NCBI RefSeq assembly: GCF_002000985.1
Contig: NZ_CP018822.1
Location: 576,001 to 640,000, forward strand
Reading direction: 5' to 3'
Length of the DNA: 64,000 nucleotides
From: Streptococcus gallolyticus subsp. gallolyticus DSM 16831
Lineage (GTDB): Bacteria; Bacillota; Bacilli; Lactobacillales; Streptococcaceae
Shown here one piece after another: positions 55,084 through 63,679 of the stretch (position 1 is its first letter; every line of letters starts with the position of its first letter). A program made the translations under genes and the position numbers. The notes under the pieces are model-generated. The model made no database searches. It was not told where the DNA came from and was given only the letters and a program-made list of their open reading frames with translations.

Positions 55084-55544
55084 TTAGGATTTTGGAGTGA
55101 CAGACTTAACCATTTTGGTAATTTCTTTGTTAAAGCCTAACCTTTCATAAAAGGAAATGGCTTTTTGATTAGCGCTAAAAACGTCTAAAACAAGTTCTGT
55201 GCAATGCTGTTCTCTACACCAATCTTCTGCTTTTGTCATCAATAGTTGCCCAACTCCCTGACTTTTTTGCGGTTGAAAGCACAGCGATAGCTTCAATGTA
55301 AGCAACTTTTTTTGAGTGAAATAATTTTTTAGGCTACTCATTTCTAAGTAGCCTAAAAATGCCCGTTTGATTCCGCGACAAAAATATTAGAAGCGTTGCT
55401 TGCTATCGATTTTTGTGCAAGTTCTAATTGCTTTTGAGTCATAACATCACGGTCGCGATAGGTTAAAAAGTCTATCTCGTTAAAACGTGAAGATAAAGCT
55501 AAAATTTGAGGAGCATGTTCTGATTTAAAAGCTCTAATTTGCAT
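55084..55544 (-). pseudogene. GNAT acetyltransferase with several one-base frameshifts
   Basis: From ATG 55544 the frame reads MQIRAFKSEHAPQILALS... to ESNGHF, then stops because a T run near 55358 is one base short. Adding a T continues as FLGYLEMSSLKNYFTQ. A second slip in an A run (~55310) and a compensating one (~55275) disturb the middle: the intact version would read VAYIEAIAV before SQGVGQLLMTKAEDW. The C-terminal ANQKAISFYERLGF motif confirms GNAT. At least three indels, all in homopolymers. It overlaps the TetR gene end, so was expressed with it. Confidence 0.82.
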
Positions 55545-56139
55545 GATTAACCTCTTTCTGATTTGAAGTTTTATTGTCGTCAACATTCAGATAGGTAGAA
55601 AGTGGAGCATTGATGAGCCTTAGAAAATCGTCTTTAAATTCATCAGGTGGTGTGGGATTTTCTTGGATAATCCAATTTTTGATAATGACCATGGTCTGTT
55701 CGACGATTAATTGGGTTAAAACATCGTCTGGTAAGTGGAATTTCTCACTTTGTGGATGGACGTTTTCCATGCCCCATTTGGTATAAGTAGAGACAATAAA
55801 TTGCTCAAAAGAAGAGTCAATCGCAGAAGTGTATAGACAAGTAATCCACGTTCTTCCCTCGTAAATGACAGGAAGGACATTATCAGCCACGTAGTTAAAT
55901 GGGTTGCCGTCTGTCGTCATATCATAATCACTATAAACTTGATGAATCTGCTTATCAATCAGAGTATGTACGTAATCGATAATCTCTTGAAGACTTCGAA
56001 AATGTTTCCGATATATAGCTTGACGCGTCAGGCCAGCTTGGCGAGCAATTTCTGACATGGTAAAAGTAGTTTTTTCGGGATTGTTTATAGCCAACTCAAA
56101 GAAAGCATTGATAATTCTTTCACGGGTGCACTTTGCCAT
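55534..56139 (-). CDS. TetR-family transcriptional regulator
   Basis: About 201 residues with a TetR N-terminal helix-turn-helix (FTMSEIARQAGLTRQAIYRK, residues ~25-45) and an unconserved ligand domain. Start ATG 56139 directly after AAAGGAG; an upstream in-frame start at 56175 is less likely. It overlaps the acetyltransferase by 11 bases and diverges from the LPSTG adhesin gene. A perfect 21-bp palindrome lies in the shared intergenic region, a likely operator controlling both. Confidence 0.87.
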   Translation of the reverse strand: MAKCTRERIINAFFELAINNPEKTTFTMSEIARQAGLTRQAIYRKHFRSLQEIIDYVHTLIDKQIHQVYSDYDMTTDGNPFNYVADNVLPVIYEGRTWITCLYTSAIDSSFEQFIVSTYTKWGMENVHPQSEKFHLPDDVLTQLIVEQTMVIIKNWIIQENPTPPDEFKDDFLRLINAPLSTYLNVDDNKTSNQKEVNHAN

Positions 56140-56228
56140 AGAAACTCCTTTAAATGATGAATAAAACGTTTGCATAAATTATAACTTAGAACTTAAAGAT
56201 AATCAAATTAAAATAAAGATAAAAAAAT

Positions 56229-56249
56229 AAATTTACACTGTGTAAATTT
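56229..56249. promoter_or_regulatory. Perfect palindrome, probable TetR operator
   Basis: Ten-base arms AAATTTACAC and GTGTAAATTT around a central T, between the divergent TetR and adhesin genes. A degenerate copy (20 of 25 bases shared, including the following TTTATAAT) is at 60109-60133. Confidence 0.65.
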
Positions 56250-56326
56250 ATAATTCTTTTCATTTTTTAATTTGTATATTAAAATTATTTTGTATATATT
56301 TTAAGGTTATTTTAAGGAGGAGACAA

Positions 56327-59300
56327 ATGGCTAAGCTAAGGAAGATACTCATTGCCCTACTATTACTTTGTAGTAGTATTTTCTCTGCTAGAGTAGCATT
56401 TGCTGATACCGTAGATATTACTGTTAGTAATACTTCGCTATCTACGAATGCCATTAATGGAGGAACTTCTACGGAATTTTCGTTTGACTTTGCAGTGCCA
56501 AATTCAGCAAAATCTGGAGATACAACGGTTATTTCATTACCAGATGAATTAAATTTTCAACGCAATCAAACATTTAACGTTTATGCTTCAGATGGTACAA
56601 CAGTGGTAGCAACTGCGGTCATTGATACCACAACTAAAACATTGACATTAACTTATACGGATTATGTTGATACGCATGATGATGTTACAGGACATCTCTC
56701 AATGAATGTTGTTGTGGATAGAACAGTTGTAACAGAGGCGACAACAGTACCAGCAACAGTAACGATAAATGGAACAACGACTATTACGATTAGTAGTGGT
56801 GGTATTAATTATACTGTTAGTACCGGTGATAGCGATGATATTGACTTTTGGAAATATGGAGTCAGTTATAGTGATGACGAAGTCATGTACTTGATTAATG
56901 TCAATACATCTGCAGCTACTGTATCTAATGTCGTTATTTCTGATACGATTAATTCTGCTGGATTGGAATATGTAGATGGAAGTTTTGAAATATTTGAAGG
57001 GACTTGGTATAAAAATGCTCAAAATTATTGGGCGCTAGGTGGTTCAACGAATGTTACTAGCAATTATAATATTGAGCTTTCTGCTGATAATACCTCTTTT
57101 TCAATTAATCTTGGAACAATTTCTAAAGGGTATATGATTAGATATAGAGTTAAAGCTAACTATACTCTTATTAACGGTGAGCAACTTAGTAATTCGGCGA
57201 CTTATTATTCTGAAAATACTGCACTAAATAATGCTGATAATACTTTTACGTATCAAGGGGCTTCTGGCACAGCGAGCGGTTATAACTATAGTTTAACCGT
57301 TCAAAAAGTGAATGAAGCTGGCGAAGCGCTTGCTGGAGCTGAGTTTACAGTAACACGTGAATCAACTGGACAAGTTGTTGGGACTATTACGACTGGTTCA
57401 GATGGTACTGCGACAATCAGTGGATTGTTAAAAGATAATTATATTATCACAGAAACCAAAGCACCGACAGGTTATGCTATTGCAGACCCAGTTACAGCAG
57501 AAGCTGATAATTCAACGGTCACAGTAACCGATAAAAAAGCAACTGTTGAGGTGACGGGAACTAAAACATGGGATGACAACAATGACCAAGATGGTAAACG
57601 TCCAGATTCGATTATCGTTAACCTACTAGCCAATGGCACAGTCGTTGACACTAAGACAGTAACAGCGGATGACAATTGGACATATGCTTTCTCTGATTTA
57701 GAGCAATATGATGCTGATGGTAATGAAATTGCTTACACAGTTTCAGAGGAAATGGTAGATGGTTATACAACAGTTGTAGATGGCTATAATATTACGAATA
57801 CCCATACCCCAGAAACAACAGAAGTTTCAGGCACGAAAACGTGGGCTGACAATGATGACCAAGATGGTAAACGTCCAGATTCGATTACCGTTAACCTTTT
57901 AGCTAATGGTACAGTTGTTGACACTAAGACAGTGACAGCCGACAGTAATTGGAGCTATGTATTTACCGATTTACCTAAATATGCTAACGGTAATGAAATC
58001 ACTTATACGGTGACAGAAGATGCTGTAGCTGATTACACAACAACTTATGATGGTTACAATATCACTAACAGTTACACCCCGGGTGAAACAAGCATTACAG
58101 TCACAAAAGCTTGGGATGATAATAATGACCAAGATGGTATCCGTCCAGACGCTATCCAAGTGCAATTGTACGCAGACGGTGAAAAATCAGGTGACGCGAT
58201 TACCTTGACAGCAGCTGAAAATTGGACCTATACATGGACAGGTCTTGCGGAAAAAGCAAACAAACAAGACATTACTTATACTGTTGAAGAAGTGTCAGCT
58301 GTAGATGGTTATGCAACAACTACAGGTGTGGTTGAAAACGGAAATGTTACGATTACAAATGTGCATAATCCAAGCACAACATCTCTTAAAGTTGATAAAG
58401 TCTGGAATGACAATGATGACCAAGATGGTCTTCGTCCGACTTCAGTAACCATTAACCTTTTGGCTAATGGCGAAGTGGTTGATACAGTGGATGTGACACC
58501 AAATGCTGATGGTGATTGGACTTATACCTTTACCGATTTAGCAGAATACAGTAATGGTGAAAAAGTTACTTATACCGTTGAAGAAGTCAATACTCCAGAA
58601 GGTTATACGTCATCTGTAGACGGCACAACTATTACCAATACCCACACTCCAGAAACAACAGAAGTGTCAGGAACTAAGGTCTGGGATGATAATAACGACC
58701 AAGATGGACTTCGTCCAGATTCGATTATTATTAACCTTTTGGCAAATGGTGAAGTAGTGGCTAGTCAAACGGTAACAGCCGATAATGATTGGAACTATGC
58801 CTTTACTGATTTACCTAAGTATGACAATGGTAATGAGATTGTTTATACGGTTGATGAAGCAACAACACCAGATGGCTATACGTCATCTGTAGACGGTACA
58901 ACTATTACCAATACGCACACCCCAGAAACTACCGAAGTTTCAGGCACGAAAACGTGGGATGATAATGATGACCAAGATGGTAAACGTCCAGATTCCATTA
59001 CTGTGAACCTACTAGCTAATGGTACAGTTGTTGATACTAAGACAGTGACAGCGGATGATAATTGGAGCTATTCATTTACAGACTTACCTAAATATGACAA
59101 TGGTAACGAAATCACTTATACGGTGACAGAAGATACTGTAGCTGACTATACAACAACTTATGATGGTTACAATATCACTAACAGTTACACCCCGGGTGAA
59201 ACAAGCATTACAGTTACAAAAGTTTGGGATGATAACAATGACCAAGATGGTATCCGTCCAGACGCTATCCAAGTACAATTGTACGCAAACGGTGAAAAAT

Positions 59301-59692
59301 CAGGTGATGTCATTACCTTGACAGCAGCTGACAATTGGACTTATACATGGACAGGTCTTGCGGAAAAAGCCAATAAGAAAACTATTACTTATACTGTTGA
59401 AGAAGTTTCAGCTGTTGATGGTTATACCGCAACAGTTGGTGAGGTTGAAAATGGTAATGTGACCATCACAAATACGCATACGCCAACGACACCAGAAACA
59501 CCATCATCAGATGAGCCAACAACACCAAGTCAGTCAAATAAAAAATCTGATAAAGAGCAAGATAAAAACATCATTGCAGCTCTTCTCCCGTCAACAGGAA
59601 GCCGTAGTGGCTTGGGATTGACAATTCTTGGCTTAGTGCTTGTTATTGCGCTCCTTGCTGGATTGGTTTATCACAAAGTTAAAAAGGCTTAG
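56327..59692 (+). CDS. LPSTG-anchored adhesin with seven Cna_B repeats
   Basis: 1,121 residues. A signal peptide (cut after AFA near residue 26) precedes a ~290-residue Ig-like adhesin head resembling collagen/fibrinogen-binding A domains (FDFAVPNSAKSGDTTVISLP; VTSNYNIELSADNTSFSI). One SpaA/prealbumin-like domain follows (VNEAGEALAGAEFTVTRESTG, ending ITETKAPTGY), then seven ~90-residue Cna_B repeats beginning TKxWDDNNDQDG. A Pro/Thr/Ser linker leads to LPSTG (1087-1091), a hydrophobic helix and KKA tail for sortase A anchoring. The repeats keep the Lys, Glu and Asn that form isopeptide cross-links. Ligand unknown. Divergent TetR probably represses it. Confidence 0.92.
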   Translation: MAKLRKILIALLLLCSSIFSARVAFADTVDITVSNTSLSTNAINGGTSTEFSFDFAVPNSAKSGDTTVISLPDELNFQRNQTFNVYASDGTTVVATAVIDTTTKTLTLTYTDYVDTHDDVTGHLSMNVVVDRTVVTEATTVPATVTINGTTTITISSGGINYTVSTGDSDDIDFWKYGVSYSDDEVMYLINVNTSAATVSNVVISDTINSAGLEYVDGSFEIFEGTWYKNAQNYWALGGSTNVTSNYNIELSADNTSFSINLGTISKGYMIRYRVKANYTLINGEQLSNSATYYSENTALNNADNTFTYQGASGTASGYNYSLTVQKVNEAGEALAGAEFTVTRESTGQVVGTITTGSDGTATISGLLKDNYIITETKAPTGYAIADPVTAEADNSTVTVTDKKATVEVTGTKTWDDNNDQDGKRPDSIIVNLLANGTVVDTKTVTADDNWTYAFSDLEQYDADGNEIAYTVSEEMVDGYTTVVDGYNITNTHTPETTEVSGTKTWADNDDQDGKRPDSITVNLLANGTVVDTKTVTADSNWSYVFTDLPKYANGNEITYTVTEDAVADYTTTYDGYNITNSYTPGETSITVTKAWDDNNDQDGIRPDAIQVQLYADGEKSGDAITLTAAENWTYTWTGLAEKANKQDITYTVEEVSAVDGYATTTGVVENGNVTITNVHNPSTTSLKVDKVWNDNDDQDGLRPTSVTINLLANGEVVDTVDVTPNADGDWTYTFTDLAEYSNGEKVTYTVEEVNTPEGYTSSVDGTTITNTHTPETTEVSGTKVWDDNNDQDGLRPDSIIINLLANGEVVASQTVTADNDWNYAFTDLPKYDNGNEIVYTVDEATTPDGYTSSVDGTTITNTHTPETTEVSGTKTWDDNDDQDGKRPDSITVNLLANGTVVDTKTVTADDNWSYSFTDLPKYDNGNEITYTVTEDTVADYTTTYDGYNITNSYTPGETSITVTKVWDDNNDQDGIRPDAIQVQLYANGEKSGDVITLTAADNWTYTWTGLAEKANKKTITYTVEEVSAVDGYTATVGEVENGNVTITNTHTPTTPETPSSDEPTTPSQSNKKSDKEQDKNIIAALLPSTGSRSGLGLTILGLVLVIALLAGLVYHKVKKA
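57811..59487 (+). repeat. Cna_B coding repeats, with a duplicated repeat pair
   Basis: Repeats 2-7, ~270-290 bp each, starting near 57811, 58082, 58372, 58651, 58924 and 59195; repeat 1 starts near 57527. Repeats 2+3 (57811-58371) and 6+7 (58924-59487) are near-identical to each other and differ from 1, 4 and 5. This indicates block duplication and a site for repeat-number change. Confidence 0.85.
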
Positions 59693-59740
59693 GAAACTTT
59701 TTAACTCAAATAATATACACTTTTAACACTTTAACACCTA

Positions 59741-59814
59741 GAGGCTGAGATAAAATTCTCAGTTTCTTTGTTTATGTAGTTATAATTTACAAGATACAGT
59801 GGTTTGGACTTTAA
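59741..59814 (-). repeat. Interspersed repeat (copy 2)
   Basis: Reverse-complement match to 32246-32329: CTTTGTTTATGTAGTTATAA, ACAAGATACAGTGG and TTTGGACTTTAAC. Its GAGGCTGAGA/TTCTCAG arm serves as terminator for the adhesin gene. The rest of the 690-bp gap (59693-60382) holds a perfect hairpin TTAAACAATTT-TGG-AAATTGTTTAA (59836-59860), a short CTCCTACAT tandem near 59887, and the second operator-like palindrome at 60109. I see no gene. Confidence 0.62.
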
Positions 59815-60108
59815 CCAAATGATACTTTGCGCTGCTTAAACAATTTTGGAAATTGTTTAAGGTTGCGGATAAGAGAAACGAAGTATCTCCTACATCTCCT
59901 ACATCTCGGAAGCTTTAAGAACTCCTTTGATTCTTCTAACAGACCACTGTATTATTAGACTTACGATGACTTAAAGCATCCAGTAGATGCTTTGAGGTCT
60001 GAACCTAGAAATTGAAAAGCAAGGAAGCTAAGGAAAATATCAAGAAAGACTTTCTTTTCAGTTTTAAATCTTTACTAAAGATTTTTTCTTTTTATAATCA
60101 ATAAAAAA

Positions 60109-60133
60109 GGTTTACATAGTGTGAATTTATAAT
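60109..60133. promoter_or_regulatory. Degenerate copy of the TetR operator-like site
   Basis: GGTTTACATAGTGTG followed by AATTTATAAT shares 20 of 25 positions with 56230-56254. It sits upstream of the membrane-protein remnant at 60383, so one regulator may act at both places, or the sequence is a duplication scar. Confidence 0.4.
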
Positions 60134-60382
60134 GATTATATTTCATAATTTTCTGTGATAAAATAAAATTATGGGGGATGGGAAACGATATGAAAGACTA
60201 ACAAACTCATAAATGCTGTTTATGTTTTAGCTTGCTAGCAGAATACTTTGCATTATTAATCAGTTTAATTATTCTTTTCCTTTAATAGTAGAATTGCTAG
60301 TGGTATGTTAGCTTTTCATACGTCCTCTCGTATTTGGTAATACAAGTGACTTTACTAATTTAGAAGTGATGGGGAAATATCT

Positions 60383-60927
60383 GTGTTCAGGAAGTATGAT
60401 AAGATATTTGCTACTTCGTTTGTTTTAGCAACTTGTATCACTATATTTTTATTTTTTACCAATGATAATTTTTTTGAATGGTCCTTTACACGTCATCAGA
60501 ATATTTTGAGTTGGTATATTAGACCGCTGTTTATTATCCCTATTATGATAGGTGCACTAAGAAAATCTTATACAGTTATCTTTGGTTCAATTTTTATCTG
60601 TTTACAAGTATGTTTTGGTTTGCAAGACCTGATGAGATAGATGATAGTGTTATAGAATTTTTAAATTTTGAACGAAACTATTTAACAGCAGGGTGGAATT
60701 TGGATAAAATTTTTGTGGTAACTGCTGTTATACATTTCTTTATTTTCTTAATTTATACAACGTGGAAATGGTTGCTAGTTGTTATCATCATTAGTGCAAT
60801 ATTAAAAGTTATACATAGTGTTATTTTTGGTGGCAGTAGTGGTTTATTAATTATTAAGCCTGCTATTCTTGGAATTATTATATGTACCTTAGTCATTTGG
60901 GGATTTTTTAGAAAAAATGATAAATAA
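60383..60927 (+). pseudogene. Small multi-pass membrane protein, split by a one-base deletion
   Basis: Frame 1 (60383-60640) gives 85 residues with two or three helices and ends QVCFGLQDLMR. An overlapping frame 2 (60610-60927) gives 105 residues starting MFWFARPDEIDDSVIEFL, a motif normally internal in small membrane proteins of this kind. One more T in the T run at ~60600-60602 would join them as FICFTSMFWFARP, giving ~180 residues and five or so helices. Function unknown. Confidence 0.65.
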
Positions 60928-61059
60928 TTTTTTGTGAGTTATCAAAAAGTATACATTGTTAAACTATTTGATGATTTTTTATGCTATTTCTTATGAAACG
61001 ATATTTAAATAATAATTTTAATATCGTTAAGGTATACGGTTACTAGGGAAGGTGAGGGT

Positions 61060-61365
61060 ATGACAAATAATAATCAATTGCCACCGTGGTTAGCGGTGCT
61101 GACCGAGAAAGACCTTGATTTCATTAGGCAATTTATTATAAGCTCAGGTTCATTAAAGGAAATGGCGAGCTACTATGATATTTCTTATCCGACTGTTCGA
61201 TTAAGGCTAGATAAATTGATTCAAAAAGTATCAGGTGATGGTATGGTTGAAGATGATAATTATATTCAGTTGATTAGGCAGTTAGCTTTGGATGGTAAGA
61301 TGAGCTATGACACGGCTAGAGAGTTGATACTTTCTTATAGGAAAGAACGACGGTATTTATGGTGA
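61060..61365 (+). CDS. DUF2089 family protein (predicted DNA-binding)
   Basis: A 101-residue protein matching DUF2089: LPPWLAVLTEKDLDFIRQFI, then a helix-turn-helix-like GSLKEMASYYDISYPTVRLR, and a C-terminal helix pair (GKMSYDTARELILSYRKE). The shape suggests a small transcriptional regulator. Good AAGGTGAGG ribosome site. It may control the adjacent membrane-protein genes, but no evidence ties it to a target. Confidence 0.78.
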   Translation: MTNNNQLPPWLAVLTEKDLDFIRQFIISSGSLKEMASYYDISYPTVRLRLDKLIQKVSGDGMVEDDNYIQLIRQLALDGKMSYDTARELILSYRKERRYLW

Positions 61366-61414
61366 CACACTGTCAACCGAAAGTGGTTTATATCTAAGGA
61401 TTCCTTTTGATATA

Positions 61415-62164
61415 ATGAAAATAGGAGAAGCGGTATGGAAAAAATTCAAGTTGAATCGAAATCAGTTAAAAGCTCTTGCGACTATTTTTATGGTCTTTGA
61501 TAATATTTATCTTCGTTTTGCTGGTTTGCCAAGCATTATTCATTTATTAACTCGATTTGTTGCTCCTTTATTTGCTTGGTTGATGGTTGAGGGATTCTTT
61601 CATACCCACTCTCGAAAAGAATATTGCAAAAGGTTGTGGATAGCTGCTGTTTTGATGCAGATTGGTGACTTTATTTCACTGGCTTTGTTGAAAGAAAATG
61701 GTATTTCTGACAATATCTTTCTGACCTTAGCGATATCATTTAGTGTGATATGGCTGATTGATACAGCTAAGAAAGCAAAAGGAAATAAAAAAATTTTGCT
61801 AAATTTGGGTGCGGTAGCACTTGCTGCTGTGGGCATGGTAATAAGTGAAGGTGGTTTATCCATTATTCCATTTGTTTTTATCACGTATTTGTTTTATCAT
61901 CAAAAAACAAAACAAGCGGTGGTTTATTTCCTTTATTGCTTTATTCTTTTCTTTACGCTTTATGGTGGCTTGAGTTTAGCCATAAAACAAGGTTTTGAGA
62001 TGTTCTGTGTGAATTCGGACTGGATGGGATTTTTAGTGATTCCTTTTATGTACCTCTATAATGGTGAAAAAGGGCAATCAAGACCTTATCAAAAATGGTT
62101 CTTCTATGTTTTCTATCCTTTGCATTTATGGATTTTAGCCATTATAAGTGTCGTTATAAAGTGA
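61415..62164 (+). CDS. TraX-family membrane protein, start displaced by an A-run change
   Basis: About 249 residues with eight membrane helices and TraX landmarks (LNRNQLKALATIFMVFDNIYLR, RFVAPLFAWLMVEGFFHT, YPLHLWILA). TraX acetylates F-pilin in E. coli; Firmicute members are chromosomal, role unknown. The in-frame ATG 61415 lies inside a TATAAT (61411-61416) and lacks a ribosome site. The well-served ATG at 61435 (AGGAG upstream) is out of frame by one: adding an A to the six-A run at 61439-61444 would give MEKKFKLNRNQ, the normal family start. So either the gene is knocked out at codon 3 or the base call is wrong. Confidence 0.72.
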   Translation: MKIGEAVWKKFKLNRNQLKALATIFMVFDNIYLRFAGLPSIIHLLTRFVAPLFAWLMVEGFFHTHSRKEYCKRLWIAAVLMQIGDFISLALLKENGISDNIFLTLAISFSVIWLIDTAKKAKGNKKILLNLGAVALAAVGMVISEGGLSIIPFVFITYLFYHQKTKQAVVYFLYCFILFFTLYGGLSLAIKQGFEMFCVNSDWMGFLVIPFMYLYNGEKGQSRPYQKWFFYVFYPLHLWILAIISVVIK

Positions 62165-62173
62165 GATTATTTT

Positions 62174-62214
62174 AGAAGAGGTTGAGGCAAAAGTGCGTAG
62201 CCTCTTTGTTTATG
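62174..62214 (-). repeat. Interspersed repeat fragment (copy 3)/terminator after TraX
   Basis: AGAAGAGGTTGAGGCAAAAG with CCTCTTTGTTTATG corresponds to the terminator arm of the repeats at 32246 and 59741. GAGGTT/AGCCTC forms a hairpin that can end the TraX transcript. Confidence 0.5.
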
Positions 62215-62307
62215 CAATCAAAATTGATTATCGTGGAAAGGCAATTTTCGTCGGTCTAAAAATATATTTTCCCCTGAGAATAAGCTGTTTTGAAAAAACA
62301 TGTTAGA

Positions 62308-62316
62308 TGGTATAAT
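62308..62316 (+). promoter_or_regulatory. Extended -10 (TGGTATAAT) abutting the DUF998 gene
   Basis: TGG-TATAAT at 62308-62316 ends six bases before ATG 62323, with TTTTGA at 62288-62293 as a possible -35. Third case in the window of a promoter placing +1 at the start codon. Confidence 0.62.
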
Positions 62317-62322
62317 GATGAT

Positions 62323-63486
62323 ATGAACAAAGAAAGATTGCATATTGTTTTAAACAAAGACATTATTGACCAGTTGAATCTTGCTAGTGGGCAGGAGCTG
62401 GAAGCCGAGTTATACGCTGATAAATTAGTGCTGCAAAGAGAAGAAGAGCCTGAACGGCGTACCCTTTCGAGTTGGGTATTAATTATTGCGACTGTTTTGC
62501 TGAGTGTGGTCTTTTTTGCCATTAGTTCTATGCAAAATAGGAGCCAGATTTTATTGGTTGGCGACTACTCGATTATCACCTTTTTGATTGGCTTTGGTGG
62601 GGTGCTTGGAATGGCAATTTTCACCATTACCTTCATTCTCAACCGTCATCTGTTTCTGGGTGGGCTGAAAGCGCGTGTTTTCTGGCGGATGCTTCCCGTC
62701 ATCATCATGTCCTTTACGGTTATTTTATTGTTAGCTTTATTAGGCTTTGGCTGGCTGCTGGAGCAGATTTTTACAGGAGCGTCTTTTGATAAATTAACAG
62801 CTACCTTGATTTTAGGAGTTTCGATTTATGCTGTAAGCGCGCTTTGGGGGCAAATAGCAGAGCAGATTAGAGCGACTTGGTTGACGACAGTATTTACGGT
62901 TATTATGATTAGCGGCGTCTTTATTTCCATGGCAACCAATAGTTCATTGCAATGGTGGCACTTTAATCTTAGTTTTTTAGGAACAAAAGAAGCTAAAGAC
63001 AGTTGGCAATTCAATTTGACCTTAATGTTGTCGGCGCTGATTTTAGTTGCCTTGGTTGATTACCTTTTTGTCGCTCTCGGTGAAAAATACGGCAGAAATT
63101 GGAAATTACGACTGATGCGTGTGATGCTAACCGTGCTAGGGCTTGATTTGGGCGCTGTTGGCTATTTTCCAAATAATGCCAGCTCACATCTTTTGCACAC
63201 TCGTGTTGCTGGTTACTTGGTTTTCATTATCATTGCCTTGATTATTAGTGTCAAATGGCTTTTGCCAAATGTGACCCGAGATTTTCTGGTAATGTCATAT
63301 GTGATTGGCGGCATGTTGGTTGGGCTAGAGGTAGCTTTTGAAGTTATCCATTACTTGTCCTTAACAGCATTTGAAATGAGTGCTTTCTTGTTAGCATTTA
63401 CGTGGTTGATTAGGCTCATCAATCATTTAGAACGCCTACTCGTTCCAGAAAAGAAAGTCATGACTGTTACGCTTGAATCATTTTAA
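62323..63486 (+). CDS. Membrane protein with N-terminal AbrB-like domain (DUF998-like)
   Basis: About 387 residues. The first ~45 (ERLHIVLNKDIIDQLNLASG then QELEAELYADKLVLQRE) have the swapped-hairpin AbrB/MazE-type pattern. A linker (EEPERRTLSSW) leads to about ten membrane helices with charged loops (DYLFVALGEKYGRNWKLRLM), similar to DUF998 proteins. Tethering an AbrB-type domain to the membrane suggests regulated sequestration or partner binding; function unknown. ATG 62323 has no ribosome site and probably lies at the 5' end of the mRNA. The family label is tentative, the domain order is visible. Confidence 0.68.
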   Translation: MNKERLHIVLNKDIIDQLNLASGQELEAELYADKLVLQREEEPERRTLSSWVLIIATVLLSVVFFAISSMQNRSQILLVGDYSIITFLIGFGGVLGMAIFTITFILNRHLFLGGLKARVFWRMLPVIIMSFTVILLLALLGFGWLLEQIFTGASFDKLTATLILGVSIYAVSALWGQIAEQIRATWLTTVFTVIMISGVFISMATNSSLQWWHFNLSFLGTKEAKDSWQFNLTLMLSALILVALVDYLFVALGEKYGRNWKLRLMRVMLTVLGLDLGAVGYFPNNASSHLLHTRVAGYLVFIIIALIISVKWLLPNVTRDFLVMSYVIGGMLVGLEVAFEVIHYLSLTAFEMSAFLLAFTWLIRLINHLERLLVPEKKVMTVTLESF

Positions 63487-63637
63487 TCTTTTTAACATCA
63501 TCTCTAAGCTTTTAGTCTGAAAATACGGATGACTAGTGGTTTAGAGATATTTTTTCACATTAAAGCTCTTTTTAGTGGCTAAAAACGTACATTTTGGTGA
63601 AAAATGTTGTATTTTTTAGAAAATTCGCAAAAAATGC

Positions 63638-63666
63638 TTGACAAGGAGAAAAACGGTGGGTATAAT
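63638..63666 (+). promoter_or_regulatory. Consensus promoter of the second T-box transcript
   Basis: TTGACA (63638-63643), 17-bp spacer, TATAAT (63661-63666): perfect sigma-70 consensus. The ~150 bp before it (63487-63637) holds nothing else I can recognise. Confidence 0.92.
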
Positions 63667-63679
63667 GTTAATCAATCAG

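Noticed and set aside
59836..59860. Perfect hairpin as a possible IS or MITE end
   Set aside because: No matching inverted end or target-site duplication was found nearby, and no transposase gene exists in the window.
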